Positions 34,799 to 44,030 are shown, counted from the stretch's first letter. The stretch: DNA of 53,279 nucleotides from Clostridium lacusfryxellense (GCF_018861735.1 NZ_JAHLEB010000034.1:1-53279), one strand, 5' to 3'. Program-made: numbers and translations. Notes: generated by a model from the sequence alone, not told the origin.

Positions 34799-36244
34799 AT
34801 GTATGATGTAATTATTATAGGAGCAGGTGTAGTAGGAGCAGCTATAGCGAGAGAACTTTCAAAGTATGAACTTAAAATATGTATTTTAGAAAAAGAGGAT
34901 GATGTTTCTACAAAAGCTTCAAAGGCAAATAGTGGTATAGTTCATGGTGGATATGCTGCTAAATATGGTACATTAAAAGGTAAGCTATGTATAAAAGGAA
35001 ATAAAATGTATAGAAAGTTGAATGAAGAATTAAATTTTGGGTATAGACAAACAGGAGCTTTGGTAATTGGGTTTAATGAAGAAGACGAGAAAAAGATAAA
35101 CGAGCTTTATGAAAACGGTCTAAAAATGGGATGCGATGATTTAGAGATTATAAGAGGATCTAAACTAAAAGAAATAGAGCCATACTTAAGTAATGAAGCG
35201 ACTGTAGCACTATATGCAAAAAGCGTAGGTGTTACCTCACCATATGAATTTACTATAGCATTGATTGAAAATGCTATTACTAATGGGGTTGATCTAAAAC
35301 TTGAGAATGAAGTTAAATCTATAGAAACCTTAGAAGACAAATTTATTGTTCATACTAGCAAGGAAGATATAGATTCAAGATATGTTATAAATGCTTCTGG
35401 GCTTCATAGTGATACCATAGCAAATATGGTAGGACTGGATTATTTTAAAATTCTTCCAAAGAGAGGCGAATATATTTTAATGGGTAAAGATCAAGGTCAC
35501 CTTGTAAATACTGTTATTTTTCAAGTGCCTACAGATAAAGGAAAAGGAATATTAGTTACTACTACATATCATGGAAACTTTATGATAGGACCTAATGCAG
35601 AAGAAGTTATCAATATGGATGATGTATCAACTACCACAGAGACCTTGAAAGATGTCATTATCACTGCCAGAAGGTCGGTACCTGATTTTAAAATTCGTGG
35701 AGCATTAACTACTTTTTCCGGAATTAGAGCTATCAGTAGTACAGGAGATTTTATTATTGAGGAAAGCAAAGTAAAAAGATTCATAAATGTAAGTGGAATA
35801 GATTCGCCTGGACTTACATCGTCGCCTGCAATTGCTGAAATGGTTATAGATATACTTAAAAATTCAGATGCAAATCTTACAATTAAAAATAATTTTATAC
35901 CTTATAGAAAAGGGATTGTTATAAGAAAAGATAATAGTTTTGATGGGAAAATAGATGATATGGACCCAGCAAAGAATATAATATGCAGATGTGAGAAGGT
36001 TACTGAAGCAGAAATTGTGGATGCTATTCATAGAAATATAAAAGTTAACTCCATAGATGCAATCAAAAGGCGTACTAGAGCTGGAATGGGGACATGTCAA
36101 GGTAATTTTTGCAAATCTAGAGTTAGAACTATAATAGCAAGGGAATTAAATATTTCTGAGGATAAAGTAAGCCAGCGAGGCAATAGTGATCTAAAGCCAC
36201 CAGTTAGGGCGGAAATAAATTTTATAAGGAAGTTAAAATATTAG
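34799..36244 (+). CDS. FAD-dependent oxidoreductase with C-terminal BFD-type [2Fe-2S] domain (GlpA/L2HGDH-like)
   Basis: The 481-aa protein begins with a dinucleotide motif VIIIGAGVVGAAIARELS and the GlpD/DadA-type FAD fold (1-370), and ends with a BFD-like domain with four cysteines (CRCEKVTEAE... GTCQGNFC). This architecture is typical of Clostridial GlpA-type dehydrogenases, which act with GlpB-like flavoproteins and DUF1667 proteins. Neither partner is next door here, so it may act on another 2-hydroxyacid or glycerol 3-phosphate with a different acceptor. ATG 34799 fits AAGGGG; GTG 34790 overlaps the site. Confidence 0.88.
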   Translation: MYDVIIIGAGVVGAAIARELSKYELKICILEKEDDVSTKASKANSGIVHGGYAAKYGTLKGKLCIKGNKMYRKLNEELNFGYRQTGALVIGFNEEDEKKINELYENGLKMGCDDLEIIRGSKLKEIEPYLSNEATVALYAKSVGVTSPYEFTIALIENAITNGVDLKLENEVKSIETLEDKFIVHTSKEDIDSRYVINASGLHSDTIANMVGLDYFKILPKRGEYILMGKDQGHLVNTVIFQVPTDKGKGILVTTTYHGNFMIGPNAEEVINMDDVSTTTETLKDVIITARRSVPDFKIRGALTTFSGIRAISSTGDFIIEESKVKRFINVSGIDSPGLTSSPAIAEMVIDILKNSDANLTIKNNFIPYRKGIVIRKDNSFDGKIDDMDPAKNIICRCEKVTEAEIVDAIHRNIKVNSIDAIKRRTRAGMGTCQGNFCKSRVRTIIARELNISEDKVSQRGNSDLKPPVRAEINFIRKLKY

Positions 36245-36276
36245 AATCATTAAATTCTATGGAGGTAAATACTGAT

Positions 36277-36819
36277 ATGGATAGATTAATTAAGATTAAG
36301 AATAAAGAGGATATATTTGATGTTTATAAAAACACACCAATAAGCATTTTATTAGAGTACCATAACTTAGGGACACCATATGAGGCGGTAACTAGTCCAC
36401 AGATGTTAATAGGAATGTGTATGGATAACAGAAAATATCTTCATATACCAAATAACTTTGCATATATAATTCGTTCAGGTGGAGGAACTTTGAGGTTTAG
36501 TGAATTTAAGGTTTCATATTCTATAGCAATAGGTGGAATTAGAACTATTGCGCTTATAGCCCACAATCATTGTGGAATGGTTAATCTAATGTCAAAAAGG
36601 GATCAATTTATTAATGGGCTTGTAGATATAGTAGGCTGGGAAAAACAAAGAGCGGAAGATCATTTTATGAACTTCGCTCCTATGTTTGAGATTGATAATG
36701 AAATAGTGTTTGTGCTTGAAGAGGCTAAAAGGTTAAGGGCTAAATATCCTAATATACTAATAGCTCCATTATATTATAATGTTGATGATAATTTTTTATA
36801 TCTAGTTAAAGAGGATTAA
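36277..36819 (+). CDS. Beta-carbonic anhydrase-like protein
   Basis: The 180-aa protein has the zinc motifs of beta-carbonic anhydrases: CMDNR (Cys with Asp-Arg dyad) and HNHCGM (His and Cys). The sequence between (FAYIIRSGGGTLRFSEFKVSYSIAIGGIRTI) also fits. The N-terminal part is short, and it looks like the small clade found in Clostridia. Enzymatic activity is likely but not proved. ATG 36277 is chosen for its GGAGG (36261-36265); ATG 36259 overlaps that site. Its end overlaps the convergent thiT gene by 14 bp. Confidence 0.85.
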   Translation: MDRLIKIKNKEDIFDVYKNTPISILLEYHNLGTPYEAVTSPQMLIGMCMDNRKYLHIPNNFAYIIRSGGGTLRFSEFKVSYSIAIGGIRTIALIAHNHCGMVNLMSKRDQFINGLVDIVGWEKQRAEDHFMNFAPMFEIDNEIVFVLEEAKRLRAKYPNILIAPLYYNVDDNFLYLVKED

Positions 36820-37456
36820 CTAAATCATCTCTTATAGCAAGTTTTGATAAACGTTTTATTGGCAGAAGCCCAATAATTACACATGTTACAATTGTTTCAA
36901 CGCTCATATATGAACCGTTATATAATAGGGAATATAAATAAACTGAGGTTCCTTTTGGAGCATAACTTCCAAAGAATACTACGCCAGATATGAAATGGCA
37001 TGAAAACCTTGCTAGCATAGCGAGGACTACTCCAAGAAGTATTCCCTTAGTATTACGTGATTTAAAGTAACCGACTATACCGATAGCCATAAAAGGAAGG
37101 GGATAGTCAAACAACACTTGTACTGGGTGGAGTGCGAATGGATTCATTACAAAATTAATAATTCCCAATAAAAAGCCTGTTAGAAAACCAACTTCAGGTC
37201 CGTAAAATAAAGATATAAGTACAATTGGAACCATGCTTCCGGCAGTAACGCTACCACCTTGAGGTAGTTTTAAAATAGTGATTAATTGTAATACAGTAGC
37301 TAAGGCAATAGATATGCCTATTAGAGTAATCTTTTGGGTAGTAAACTTAATTTTTCTAATCTTAAGTATTGCAAAAATTAATAAAAGAACACCCAGTAGT
37401 GCAAAAATAGTAGTAGGACTTTTTGCGATTTCAGTGATACTTTTGCTAAAAATCAT
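36806..37456 (-). CDS. thiT: ECF-type thiamine transporter S component ThiT
   Basis: The 216-aa protein has six hydrophobic segments and the ThiT hallmarks ITLIGISIALATVLQLITILKLPQGGSVTAGSMVPIV, YGPEVGFLTGFLLGIINFVMNP and a late conserved ARFSCHFISGVVFF. It is the substrate-binding subunit that pairs with a shared EcfAAT module encoded elsewhere. ATG 37456 is chosen for GGAGG spacing; earlier TTG/ATG codons overlap that site. The gene lies behind a TPP riboswitch with its own terminator, so it is expressed when thiamine pyrophosphate is low. Confidence 0.95.
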   Translation of the reverse strand: MIFSKSITEIAKSPTTIFALLGVLLLIFAILKIRKIKFTTQKITLIGISIALATVLQLITILKLPQGGSVTAGSMVPIVLISLFYGPEVGFLTGFLLGIINFVMNPFALHPVQVLFDYPLPFMAIGIVGYFKSRNTKGILLGVVLAMLARFSCHFISGVVFFGSYAPKGTSVYLYSLLYNGSYMSVETIVTCVIIGLLPIKRLSKLAIRDDLVNPL

Positions 37457-37501
37457 TTTCATAGCCTCCAAGAATTATGCTACAGAAGTATTATGGTGAA
37501 A

Positions 37502-37535
37502 ATAAAAAAACTATATTCACAAAAGGAATATAGTT
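37502..37535 (-). terminator. Riboswitch-controlled terminator upstream of thiT
   Basis: On the minus strand a 10-bp stem (37526-37535 with 37509-37518) and a 7-nt loop are followed by seven T residues. It lies between the TPP aptamer and the thiT start. Confidence 0.9.
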
Positions 37536-37551
37536 AATGTATTTATACATT

Positions 37552-37643
37552 TTAACCGCTTTCCTCCGCTGGGATTATCCAGATCAGGTATAAGGGTCAA
37601 TGAATAAAATATTCATATCTCAGCCACAAGGCACCCCTAGCAC
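37552..37643 (-). ncRNA. TPP riboswitch (THI element)
   Basis: On the minus strand the core TPP motifs are intact: GGGGTGCC, GGCTGAGA, ACCCTTATACCTGATCTGGATAA (positions 37572-37594) and CCAGCGGAGGAAAG. It precedes a terminator and thiT, so TPP binding most likely stops transcription. Confidence 0.97.
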
Positions 37644-37764
37644 ATATATTATTATTTATTTTAATTATATAACAGTATATTACATTTTGCAACTTGCTTT
37701 TTATGGGCAAAAGTGGTAGGGTTTATGTTGATATTAAATTAACAAATTCAATTATATATTTATC

Positions 37765-37901
37765 GTTCTGATCGCACAAGGGTTCGTCCCGAGTGGGAAG
37801 GCGAGAGAATAGTTGTAGTGTTATCAATGAGCATACTTTTAGGAGTGTATCTTTGATTTTAACATACTATCCTTGTGCCTTTGCAGGTGCAAGGATTTTT
37901 T
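37765..37901 (+). promoter_or_regulatory. Structured leader with terminator/antiterminator, upstream of TM1266-hydG (unrecognised)
   Basis: A stable intrinsic terminator (37869-37879 with 37886-37896, then T run to 37901) ends the leader 26 bp before the TM1266 start. Its 5-prime arm (CCTTGTGC, 37871-37878) can pair instead with an upstream segment GCACAAGG (37774-37781), which would block the terminator. Between them lie a GC-richer patch (37781-37806: GGTTCGTCCC, GTGGGAAGGCGAG) and a long stem (ATCAA/TTGAT with an inner ATACT/AGTGT). This is the layout of a riboswitch or attenuator. I do not recognise it as any known class. Confidence 0.6.
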
Positions 37902-37927
37902 AATTTATAAAAGAAAGGATTTTGCAT

Positions 37928-38188
37928 ATGGATACAAGAATCGCTCTAATTGGAATCATAGTTGAAAACACAGATGCTGTCCTGGAACTAAACTCAATTC
38001 TACATGAATACAGAATGTATATTGTAGGCAGAATGGGGATTCCGTATCAAAAACGCAAAATCTCTGTTATAAGTGTAGTTGTGGATGCTCCAAATGATGT
38101 TATCAGCGCTTTATCAGGCAAGCTTGGAATGCTCCCACATGTAAATATTAAAACACTTTATTCAAAAGTACCACCTACTGTAGAATAA
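37928..38188 (+). CDS. TM1266-family iron-only hydrogenase system putative regulator
   Basis: This 86-aa protein has the compact alpha/beta (ACT/ferredoxin-like) fold of the TM1266 family: TRIALIGIIVEN, LNSILHEYRMYIVGRMGIPY and ISVISVVVDAPNDVISALSGKLG. Family members are found next to hydE, hydF and hydG and are thought to be regulators of [FeFe] hydrogenase maturation; the ligand is unknown. ATG 37928 is chosen for AAAGGA; the TTG at 37922 is in frame. It precedes hydG by 19 bp. Confidence 0.9.
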   Translation: MDTRIALIGIIVENTDAVLELNSILHEYRMYIVGRMGIPYQKRKISVISVVVDAPNDVISALSGKLGMLPHVNIKTLYSKVPPTVE

Positions 38189-38207
38189 ATAAAAAGGAGA
38201 TTATATT

Positions 38208-39626
38208 ATGTATGATAATAAGTCTAAAAATGCAATAGAATTTATTGATGATCAAGAAATTATGGATTCAGTTGCTTATGCTAAAAAAAATAAAAATAAT
38301 CGTGAGTTAATTGATAGTTTAATAGAACGTGCTAAAGATTGCAAGGGATTAACTCATAGGGAGGCAGCTGTACTTTTAGAATGTGACTTGGAAGATGAGA
38401 ATGAAAAAATGTTTAAACTTGCAAAAGAACTTAAGCAGAAGCTTTACGGTAACCGTATTGTTATATTTGCTCCTCTATATCTTTCAAATTATTGCGTAAA
38501 TGGTTGCGTATATTGTCCTTACCACGCTAAAAACAAAACAATATCTCGTAAAAAGCTAACTCAAGAGGAAATAGTGCAAGAAGTTATAGCACTTCAGGAT
38601 ATGGGACACAAGAGGCTCGCTCTAGAATCAGGGGAAGATCCTATGAACAACCCTATTGAATATATTTTAGAAAGTATAAAAACAATATATAGCATTAAAC
38701 ATAAAAATGGAGATATACGTAGGGTTAATGTTAACATTGCTGCAACAACCGTAGAAGAATACAAGCAACTCAAAGAAGCAGGTATAGGTACGTATATACT
38801 ATTCCAGGAAACTTACAACAAGAAGAGTTATGAGGAGCTTCACCCAACAGGACCGAAACACAACTATGCATATCATACTGAAGCTATGGACCGTGCAATG
38901 GAAGGTGGCATTGATGATGTTGGTATCGGAGTTTTATTTGGTCTAAATATGTACCGTTATGACTTTGTTGGACTACTTATGCATGCAGAACATTTAGAAG
39001 CAGCTAAAGGCGTAGGTCCACACACAATTAGTGTTCCACGTATTTGCCCAGCTGATGATATTGATCCGGATTCCTTTTCAGATGCTATCTCAGATGAGAT
39101 GTTTGAAAAAATTGTAGCAATTATACGTATTGCTGTTCCATACACTGGCATGATTGTTTCCACTCGTGAATCACAAGCAACTCGTGAAAGAGTGCTAGAG
39201 CTAGGTATATCTCAGGTAAGTGGAGGTTCATGTACAAGTGTTGGTGGATATGCGAAAGAGGAATCAGAGGAAGATAACTCAAAGCAATTTGAAGTAACAG
39301 ACACTCGAAAATTAGATGAAATCGTAAATTGGCTTTTAGAACTTGGTTATATTCCAAGCTTTTGCACTGCCTGTTATAGAGAAGGGCGTACAGGCGATCG
39401 TTTTATGAAGCTTGTTAAGTCAGGTCAAATAGGAAACTGCTGTCAGCCTAATGCACTAATGACGCTTAAAGAATACTTGGAGGATTATGCATCTGAGGAT
39501 ACTAAGAAAAAGGGTGAGATATTAATTCAAAATGAAATTCCAAATATAAAAAGTGAAAAAGTTCGCGAAATTGCAAAAGAATATTTGAAAGAACTTAATG
39601 ATGGGAAAAGGGATTTCCGTTTTTAA
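38208..39626 (+). CDS. hydG: [FeFe] hydrogenase H-cluster radical SAM maturase HydG
   Basis: The 472-aa radical SAM enzyme cleaves tyrosine to make CO and cyanide ligands of the H-cluster. The radical SAM cluster motif is CVNGCVYC (Cys96, 100, 103) and the C-terminal auxiliary-cluster motif is CTAC with a third Cys 22 residues later (C-x2-C-x22-C), both intact. The ThiH-like architecture and length match. HydE, HydF and the hydrogenase itself are not in the window. It is cotranscribed with TM1266 and ends at a long hairpin. Confidence 0.97.
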   Translation: MYDNKSKNAIEFIDDQEIMDSVAYAKKNKNNRELIDSLIERAKDCKGLTHREAAVLLECDLEDENEKMFKLAKELKQKLYGNRIVIFAPLYLSNYCVNGCVYCPYHAKNKTISRKKLTQEEIVQEVIALQDMGHKRLALESGEDPMNNPIEYILESIKTIYSIKHKNGDIRRVNVNIAATTVEEYKQLKEAGIGTYILFQETYNKKSYEELHPTGPKHNYAYHTEAMDRAMEGGIDDVGIGVLFGLNMYRYDFVGLLMHAEHLEAAKGVGPHTISVPRICPADDIDPDSFSDAISDEMFEKIVAIIRIAVPYTGMIVSTRESQATRERVLELGISQVSGGSCTSVGGYAKEESEEDNSKQFEVTDTRKLDEIVNWLLELGYIPSFCTACYREGRTGDRFMKLVKSGQIGNCCQPNALMTLKEYLEDYASEDTKKKGEILIQNEIPNIKSEKVREIAKEYLKELNDGKRDFRF

Positions 39627-39652
39627 ATAAAAAATAAATAAAAGTTAAGATA

Positions 39653-39712
39653 AAACTGGTACCTGTAGAAAAGACATTTTGATAAAAATGTTTTAGCTGT
39701 AGGTACCAGTTT
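39653..39712 (+). terminator. Long hairpin terminator after hydG
   Basis: A 12-bp outer stem (39653-39664 with 39701-39712) holds an inner AT-rich stem; TATATATTTT follows. Confidence 0.75.
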
Positions 39713-39810
39713 ATATATTTTCCCCTTATTAAATTATTAAAATATGTTATATTCATTAGCGCAAAAGGGAACAATAAATTTAATATATATTTATAAAAGG
39801 GGTAATAATT

Positions 39811-40344
39811 ATGAAAAAAAGATTTGTATTAATAGCAATAGTAGTATTGGTCTTATCCACAATATCATATCCATCAAAAGCTATGACTAATCAAAAAAAT
39901 AATTTTAAAAAGGAAAAAATAGAAAATGTAGTACCTATTAAATTAATTAAAGATAACACTGTACAAAGTAGAAATTTTGAAGATTATATTAAACTAATAG
40001 GTCTTAGTAAGAAACAACTTATAGATACTATTGGAGAAAAGCCAACTACAGTTGATGAGGGTGGTTTAGAGTTTTTTAAATATGGAATTAGAGTTTGGTT
40101 TGAAGGTTATGGAACTGGGCCAGTGCAGCAAGTTTACACAGATAAAAAAAATGTTGACTTTAGAGGTGTGAAAATTGGGGATAAAATAAGCGATTTCAAG
40201 AAGATATTTGGAAAAACAGTACAGCAAAATACTACTTCTGCATATAGCAATTTCGAGTATAATGGGATAATATTATCTGTATATTATAACCCAAAAACAA
40301 AAATAACTTTTGCAGTATATATTTTAGATCAAGTTGCTAAGTAA
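39811..40344 (+). CDS. Secreted protein of unknown function
   Basis: The 177-aa protein has a signal peptide (hydrophobic 6-17, cleavage near SKA at 22-24), a basic linker and a C-terminal beta-rich domain (about 55-175) beginning YIKLIGLSKKQLIDTIGEKPTTVDEGGLEFFKYG. The LGLSKKQLIDTIGEKP phrase resembles small SmpA-like or DUF4309-type beta domains, where two such helix-strand repeats occur (second: VKIGDKISDFKKIFGK). The function is unknown. AAAGGGG precedes the ATG. It stands alone between two terminators. Confidence 0.75.
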   Translation: MKKRFVLIAIVVLVLSTISYPSKAMTNQKNNFKKEKIENVVPIKLIKDNTVQSRNFEDYIKLIGLSKKQLIDTIGEKPTTVDEGGLEFFKYGIRVWFEGYGTGPVQQVYTDKKNVDFRGVKIGDKISDFKKIFGKTVQQNTTSAYSNFEYNGIILSVYYNPKTKITFAVYILDQVAK

Positions 40345-40368
40345 AATAATTTAAAACATATTAAAATG

Positions 40369-40396
40369 TAAAGCTGCTGAAATTTCAGCAGCTTTA
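40369..40396. terminator. Bidirectional terminator, 28-bp perfect palindrome
   Basis: The whole stretch reads the same on both strands and ends in A/T tracts. Its right edge overlaps the metA stop codon. Confidence 0.85.
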
Positions 40397-41323
40397 TATA
40401 CAGTAGTCTAAACCTTCAACTAAATTGTAAGGTGTCTCCTGGTAAACATAATAATTTAACCAATTTACAAAAAGTAGGTTTGAATGGCCCCTCCATTTTA
40501 CAACAGGTGTTTTTGAAGGATCATCATTTGGGTAATAATTATCAGGAATGTTTATTGTTAATCCATTTGCTATATCTCTATCATATTCATACTTTAAAGT
40601 TAATGGATCATATTCTGAGTGTCCAGTTATAAAAATTTGGCGCCCTTTTTTTGCTGATACAATATAGATTCCAGATTCGTCAGATTCAGATAATATTTCA
40701 AGTTCATCTATTTTATCAATATCAGCTTTTCTTATTTCTGTATGTCTTGAATGTGGAACAAAAAATTCATCGTCAAATCCACTTAAAAGTTTAACGTTTT
40801 TTCGCATTATTTTGTGTTTGAAGACACCAAACATTTTGTTGTCTAGTGTATGTTTTTGAAGTCCGTAATGATAGTGAAGCCCTGCTTGAGCACCCCAGCA
40901 AATATGAAGGGTTGAGAATACATTGCATATACTCCATTCCATGATTTGTTTAAGCTCTTCCCAATAATCCACATCTTCAAAAGGTACAGATTCAATAGGA
41001 GCTCCAGTTATAATCATTCCATCAAATTTAGAATCTTTTATTTCATCAAAAGTATTATAAAACTTAATTAAATGTTCTTCAGATATATTTTTACTTGCAT
41101 GACTTTTAGGGTGAAGAAGTACAATATCAATTTGGAGTGGAGAGTTCCCAAGAAGTCTTAAAATTTGTGTTTCAGTTTCAATTTTTGTAGGCATCAGGTT
41201 TAGAATTATAATTTTTAATGGCCTGATATCCTGATGAAATGCTTTGTCTTCAGTAATAGTAAAAATATTTTCTTTACTTAAGGTTTTAAATGCTGGAAGA
41301 TTATCAGGTATTTTTATTGGCAT
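40394..41323 (-). CDS. metA: Homoserine O-acyltransferase MetA
   Basis: The 309-aa protein acylates homoserine, the first dedicated methionine step. The family start [11 protein letters not shown], the catalytic cysteine in [10 protein letters not shown], and the His/Glu region [13 protein letters not shown] (His-x-Glu) are present. Many Firmicute MetA enzymes use acetyl-CoA rather than succinyl-CoA, which the neighbouring O-acetylhomoserine enzyme supports. AAGGAGG sets the start. The gene lies 68 bp downstream of metY with a hairpin between and is probably controlled by the same SAM riboswitch. Confidence 0.95.
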   Translation of the reverse strand: MPIKIPDNLPAFKTLSKENIFTITEDKAFHQDIRPLKIIILNLMPTKIETETQILRLLGNSPLQIDIVLLHPKSHASKNISEEHLIKFYNTFDEIKDSKFDGMIITGAPIESVPFEDVDYWEELKQIMEWSICNVFSTLHICWGAQAGLHYHYGLQKHTLDNKMFGVFKHKIMRKNVKLLSGFDDEFFVPHSRHTEIRKADIDKIDELEILSESDESGIYIVSAKKGRQIFITGHSEYDPLTLKYEYDRDIANGLTINIPDNYYPNDDPSKTPVVKWRGHSNLLFVNWLNYYVYQETPYNLVEGLDYCI

Positions 41324-41340
41324 TTAGATCCTCCTTGTTA

Positions 41341-41377
41341 TTAGGCACCTCTCAAAAACATCATGATAGGTGCCTAA
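41341..41377 (-). other. Hairpin between metY and metA
   Basis: Ten-bp arms (41341-41350 and 41368-41377) pair exactly with a 17-nt loop. On the transcribed strand no T run follows, so it may modulate rather than end transcription into metA. Confidence 0.6.
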
Positions 41378-41391
41378 GTTAATTTTGGAAA

Positions 41392-42678
41392 TTATTGAAC
41401 TGATTTCTCTAGAGCTTGTTCCAAATCATATATAATATCATCAATACCTTCGACACCAATTGAAAGTCTTATTAGATCTTCAGTAACGCCTGCAGCTTTT
41501 TGCTCTTCTTTATTAAGTTCTGCATGAGTTGTGCTCGATGGATGAATTACAAGCGATTTTGCATCTGCAACATTTGCAAGTAATGAGAATAATTCTACGC
41601 TGTTAATGAATTTTTTACCAGCTTCAAGTCCACCCTTTATTCCAAAAGTGAATATTGATCCTGCACCTTTTGGAAGATACTTCTTAGATAATTCAGTATA
41701 TTTACTTCCTTCAAGTTCAGGGTAATTTATCCATGAAACACTTGGATGTTTACTCAAAAATTCAACAACCTTTCTAGCGTTTGAAACATGTCTTTCAACT
41801 CTTAGTGACAATGATTCAAGTCCCTGTAGGAATAAGAATGCACTCTGAGGACTAAGTGTTGCGCCTGTGTTTCGAAGTAATTGAACTCTAGCTTTTAAAG
41901 CAAATGCTGGAGCTCCTAAATCAGCATATACTAGTCCATTGTAGCTTTTATCAGGAGTTGTAAAATCAGGGAATTTGCCGCTTCCAGCCCAGTCGAATTT
42001 GCCAGCATCAACTATAATTCCACCTATAGTAGTACCATGTCCACCAATGAACTTTGTTGCAGAGTGGATAACTACGTCAGCTCCAAACTCAATTGGACGG
42101 CAAAGGAAAGGAGTTGCAAAAGTACTATCAATAATAAGTGGTATTTTATTTTCATGTGCAATATTTGCTACTGCCTCTATGTCTAAAATATTTATTTTAG
42201 GATTTCCTATTGTTTCTCCGTAAAGTGCTTTTGTTTTGTCAGTTATAGCTTTTCTAAAGTTTTCAGGATCATCTGGGTCAACGAATGTTACATTAATTCC
42301 AAGTTTTCTAAGTGTTACATTAAATAATTCATAAGTACCACCATATAGAGTACTTGCTGCAACAATCTCATCCCCGCAGCTTGCCACATTAAGTATTGAA
42401 TACAATATTGCTGACATTCCTGAAGCTGTAGCAAGTCCTGCAACACCGCCTTCAAGTGCAGCAACTCTTTTCTCGAAAACATCTGTAGTTGGGTTCATTA
42501 TTCTGGCATACACGTTTCCTGGTTCTTTTAACTGAAATAAATTTGCTGCATGATCTGCATTTTTAAAAACGAATGATGATGTTTGATAAATGGGTACTGC
42601 TCTTGAACCTGTAGTAGGGTCAGGTACCTGTCCTGCATGTACTTGTAATGTTTCAAAACTTAATTTTCGCTCGCTCAT
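41392..42678 (-). CDS. metY: O-acetylhomoserine sulfhydrylase (Cys/Met metabolism PLP enzyme)
   Basis: The 428-aa enzyme makes homocysteine from O-acetylhomoserine and sulfide. It shows [57 protein letters not shown], and the PLP-lysine motif [15 protein letters not shown]. The length (about 430) is that of MetY rather than MetB/MetC (about 380). Transcription is guarded by a SAM-I riboswitch and terminator upstream, and metA follows, so the pair forms the methionine branch. Confidence 0.95.
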   Translation of the reverse strand: MSERKLSFETLQVHAGQVPDPTTGSRAVPIYQTSSFVFKNADHAANLFQLKEPGNVYARIMNPTTDVFEKRVAALEGGVAGLATASGMSAILYSILNVASCGDEIVAASTLYGGTYELFNVTLRKLGINVTFVDPDDPENFRKAITDKTKALYGETIGNPKINILDIEAVANIAHENKIPLIIDSTFATPFLCRPIEFGADVVIHSATKFIGGHGTTIGGIIVDAGKFDWAGSGKFPDFTTPDKSYNGLVYADLGAPAFALKARVQLLRNTGATLSPQSAFLFLQGLESLSLRVERHVSNARKVVEFLSKHPSVSWINYPELEGSKYTELSKKYLPKGAGSIFTFGIKGGLEAGKKFINSVELFSLLANVADAKSLVIHPSSTTHAELNKEEQKAAGVTEDLIRLSIGVEGIDDIIYDLEQALEKSVQ

Positions 42679-42720
42679 AATAAATTCTCCTTTTTAATAA
42701 TTATTTTTTGTAAAACAAAA

Positions 42721-42745
42721 GCTGCTATCCGATAAGGATAGCAGC
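42721..42745 (-). terminator. SAM-riboswitch expression-platform terminator
   Basis: A 10-bp perfect stem (42736-42745 with 42721-42730) with a 5-nt loop is followed on the minus strand by TTTTG/TTTT. Confidence 0.88.
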
Positions 42746-42796
42746 ATGATTAACTTTAATAAACAATAAAATTGTATAATAAAATTTGCTAACATC

Positions 42797-42900
42797 CTTA
42801 TCTTTCAGATTTTACAATCTGATGGAATTGACACCATTGCATTAAAAAAATGCTGGTTGTCGGGCATCATCGGGCCAGTCCCTCTGCCGCTCTGGATAAG
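42797..42900 (-). ncRNA. SAM-I (S-box) riboswitch
   Basis: On the minus strand P1 (CTTATC/GATAAG) encloses the S-box core: AGAGGGACTGGCCCGATGA (42868-42886), CCCGACAACC, a variable P3/P4 and CTGAAAGATAAGG at the 3-prime end. It precedes a terminator and metY, so SAM shuts off methionine synthesis. Confidence 0.96.
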
Positions 42901-42979
42901 TTGTATTTAGTTATTAATGACTAGTATATTACTGAAAAAAGCAATTGTCAAGCATTTGTGAATATTTAATTAAATTAAT

Positions 42980-43438
42980 TTATTTACATACATCAATAAA
43001 TAAAGCATGTGTAAGCTCTTGCATTTTTAATGGCGCGATTTTTAATGCTGTAAATGCTGACCCAGCTGCTGGGTAAACATATTCATAGTTCTCAATGGAT
43101 ACATCTATGTATACTTCTAGGGGATTTAATAATCCAAATGGACAAACTCCGCCAACTGGATGACCTGTTATGTCTGCAACCTCATCATGCCCAAGCATCT
43201 TGGCTTTTGTTTTAAAGAAGTCTTTATATTTTCTATTATCTATTCGTGCGTCTCCTTTAGTAACAATTAGAATATTTCTATCTTTAAGACTAAATGATAA
43301 TGTTTTAGCAATAAGTGATGGGTCAACTCCAAGGGTAATCGCGGCAAGTTCAACTGTAGCACCACATTCTTCTAGCTTAAATACTGGATCTTCAAGTCCA
43401 TTTTCAATAAAGAATTTTTTTACACTTTCAACGCTCAT
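42980..43438 (-). CDS. YbaK/EbsC-family aminoacyl-tRNA deacylase
   Basis: The 152-aa protein belongs to the YbaK/prolyl-tRNA editing superfamily: SVESVKKFFIENGLEDPVFKLEECGATVELAAITLGVDPSLIAKTL, KGDARIDNRKYKDFF and the GHPVGGVCPFGLLNPLEVYID loop that forms the editing pocket. It hydrolyses mischarged tRNA, most often Cys- or Ala-tRNAPro. ATG 43438 is chosen for its GAAGG spacing. A second, more distant YbaK protein is at 48809. Confidence 0.9.
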   Translation of the reverse strand: MSVESVKKFFIENGLEDPVFKLEECGATVELAAITLGVDPSLIAKTLSFSLKDRNILIVTKGDARIDNRKYKDFFKTKAKMLGHDEVADITGHPVGGVCPFGLLNPLEVYIDVSIENYEYVYPAAGSAFTALKIAPLKMQELTHALFIDVCK

Positions 43439-43469
43439 AAAAAGGCCTTCTTTCATTTATTTTATAATC

Positions 43470-44030
43470 TTATTTTTGAATTGTTATAAGTCTTTTGTAA
43501 AATATACTAGATACAAATAACTGGCTTACTCCAACCAAAGCTCCTTCGATAATAAGCATTATACCATATTTGAGAATATTTCCTTTCATAACTTTCATTA
43601 TAATCTCGTTCATATGAGTTAAAAAAAAGTAATCAGTAAGCATTATGCCAATCCAGAAGCTGAAACTTATAGCGATTGTTAAAGTTAATGTTGACAAAAT
43701 CGTATTAACTTTTTTTTGGCGTAACTGAGTAAGTATAAATGCTACGGCACAATAAAATATTATAAAAAAGAACTGTATATTGAAAAATATTATACAGAAT
43801 ACAATTACTGCTAAGTAGAGAGTGAATATTTGTTTTTTCTTTTGATTTATTAAACATAGATATAAAACTAAAGGTACTATAAATGCATTAAGTATATTTG
43901 TGACACCTTTAAACAATGAAAATGAAATAAAAATAAGTGCCATCGCCATTGCTCCACGTGTAATTATATTTAGATTTATTGTAATCATCTCTTTTCTCAT
44001 TTGATTTTTATAACTCATTTCAAAATACAT
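43470..44030 (-). CDS. Small integral membrane protein
   Basis: The 186-aa protein has five to six hydrophobic segments (around residues 25-45, 50-60, 68-95, 105-130, 155-180) and no recognised motif. The start is uncertain: ATG 44030, or ATG 43988 behind GAGAAAAGAG, are both possible. It lies only 12 bp after the end of the histidine kinase and runs in the same direction, so it may be the last member of the B12-sensor/kinase operon, perhaps a membrane partner. The family is unknown to me. Confidence 0.65.
   Translation of the reverse strand: MYFEMSYKNQMRKEMITINLNIITRGAMAMALIFISFSLFKGVTNILNAFIVPLVLYLCLINQKKKQIFTLYLAVIVFCIIFFNIQFFFIIFYCAVAFILTQLRQKKVNTILSTLTLTIAISFSFWIGIMLTDYFFLTHMNEIIMKVMKGNILKYGIMLIIEGALVGVSQLFVSSIFYKRLITIQK

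Noticed and set aside
37740-37910. Possible tRNA, T-box or SRP RNA in the hydG leader (GGGTTCGTCCC resembles a T-psi-C arm)
   Set aside because: No acceptor stem, anticodon arm, CCA end or T-box core sequence is present; the segment fits attenuator pairing better.
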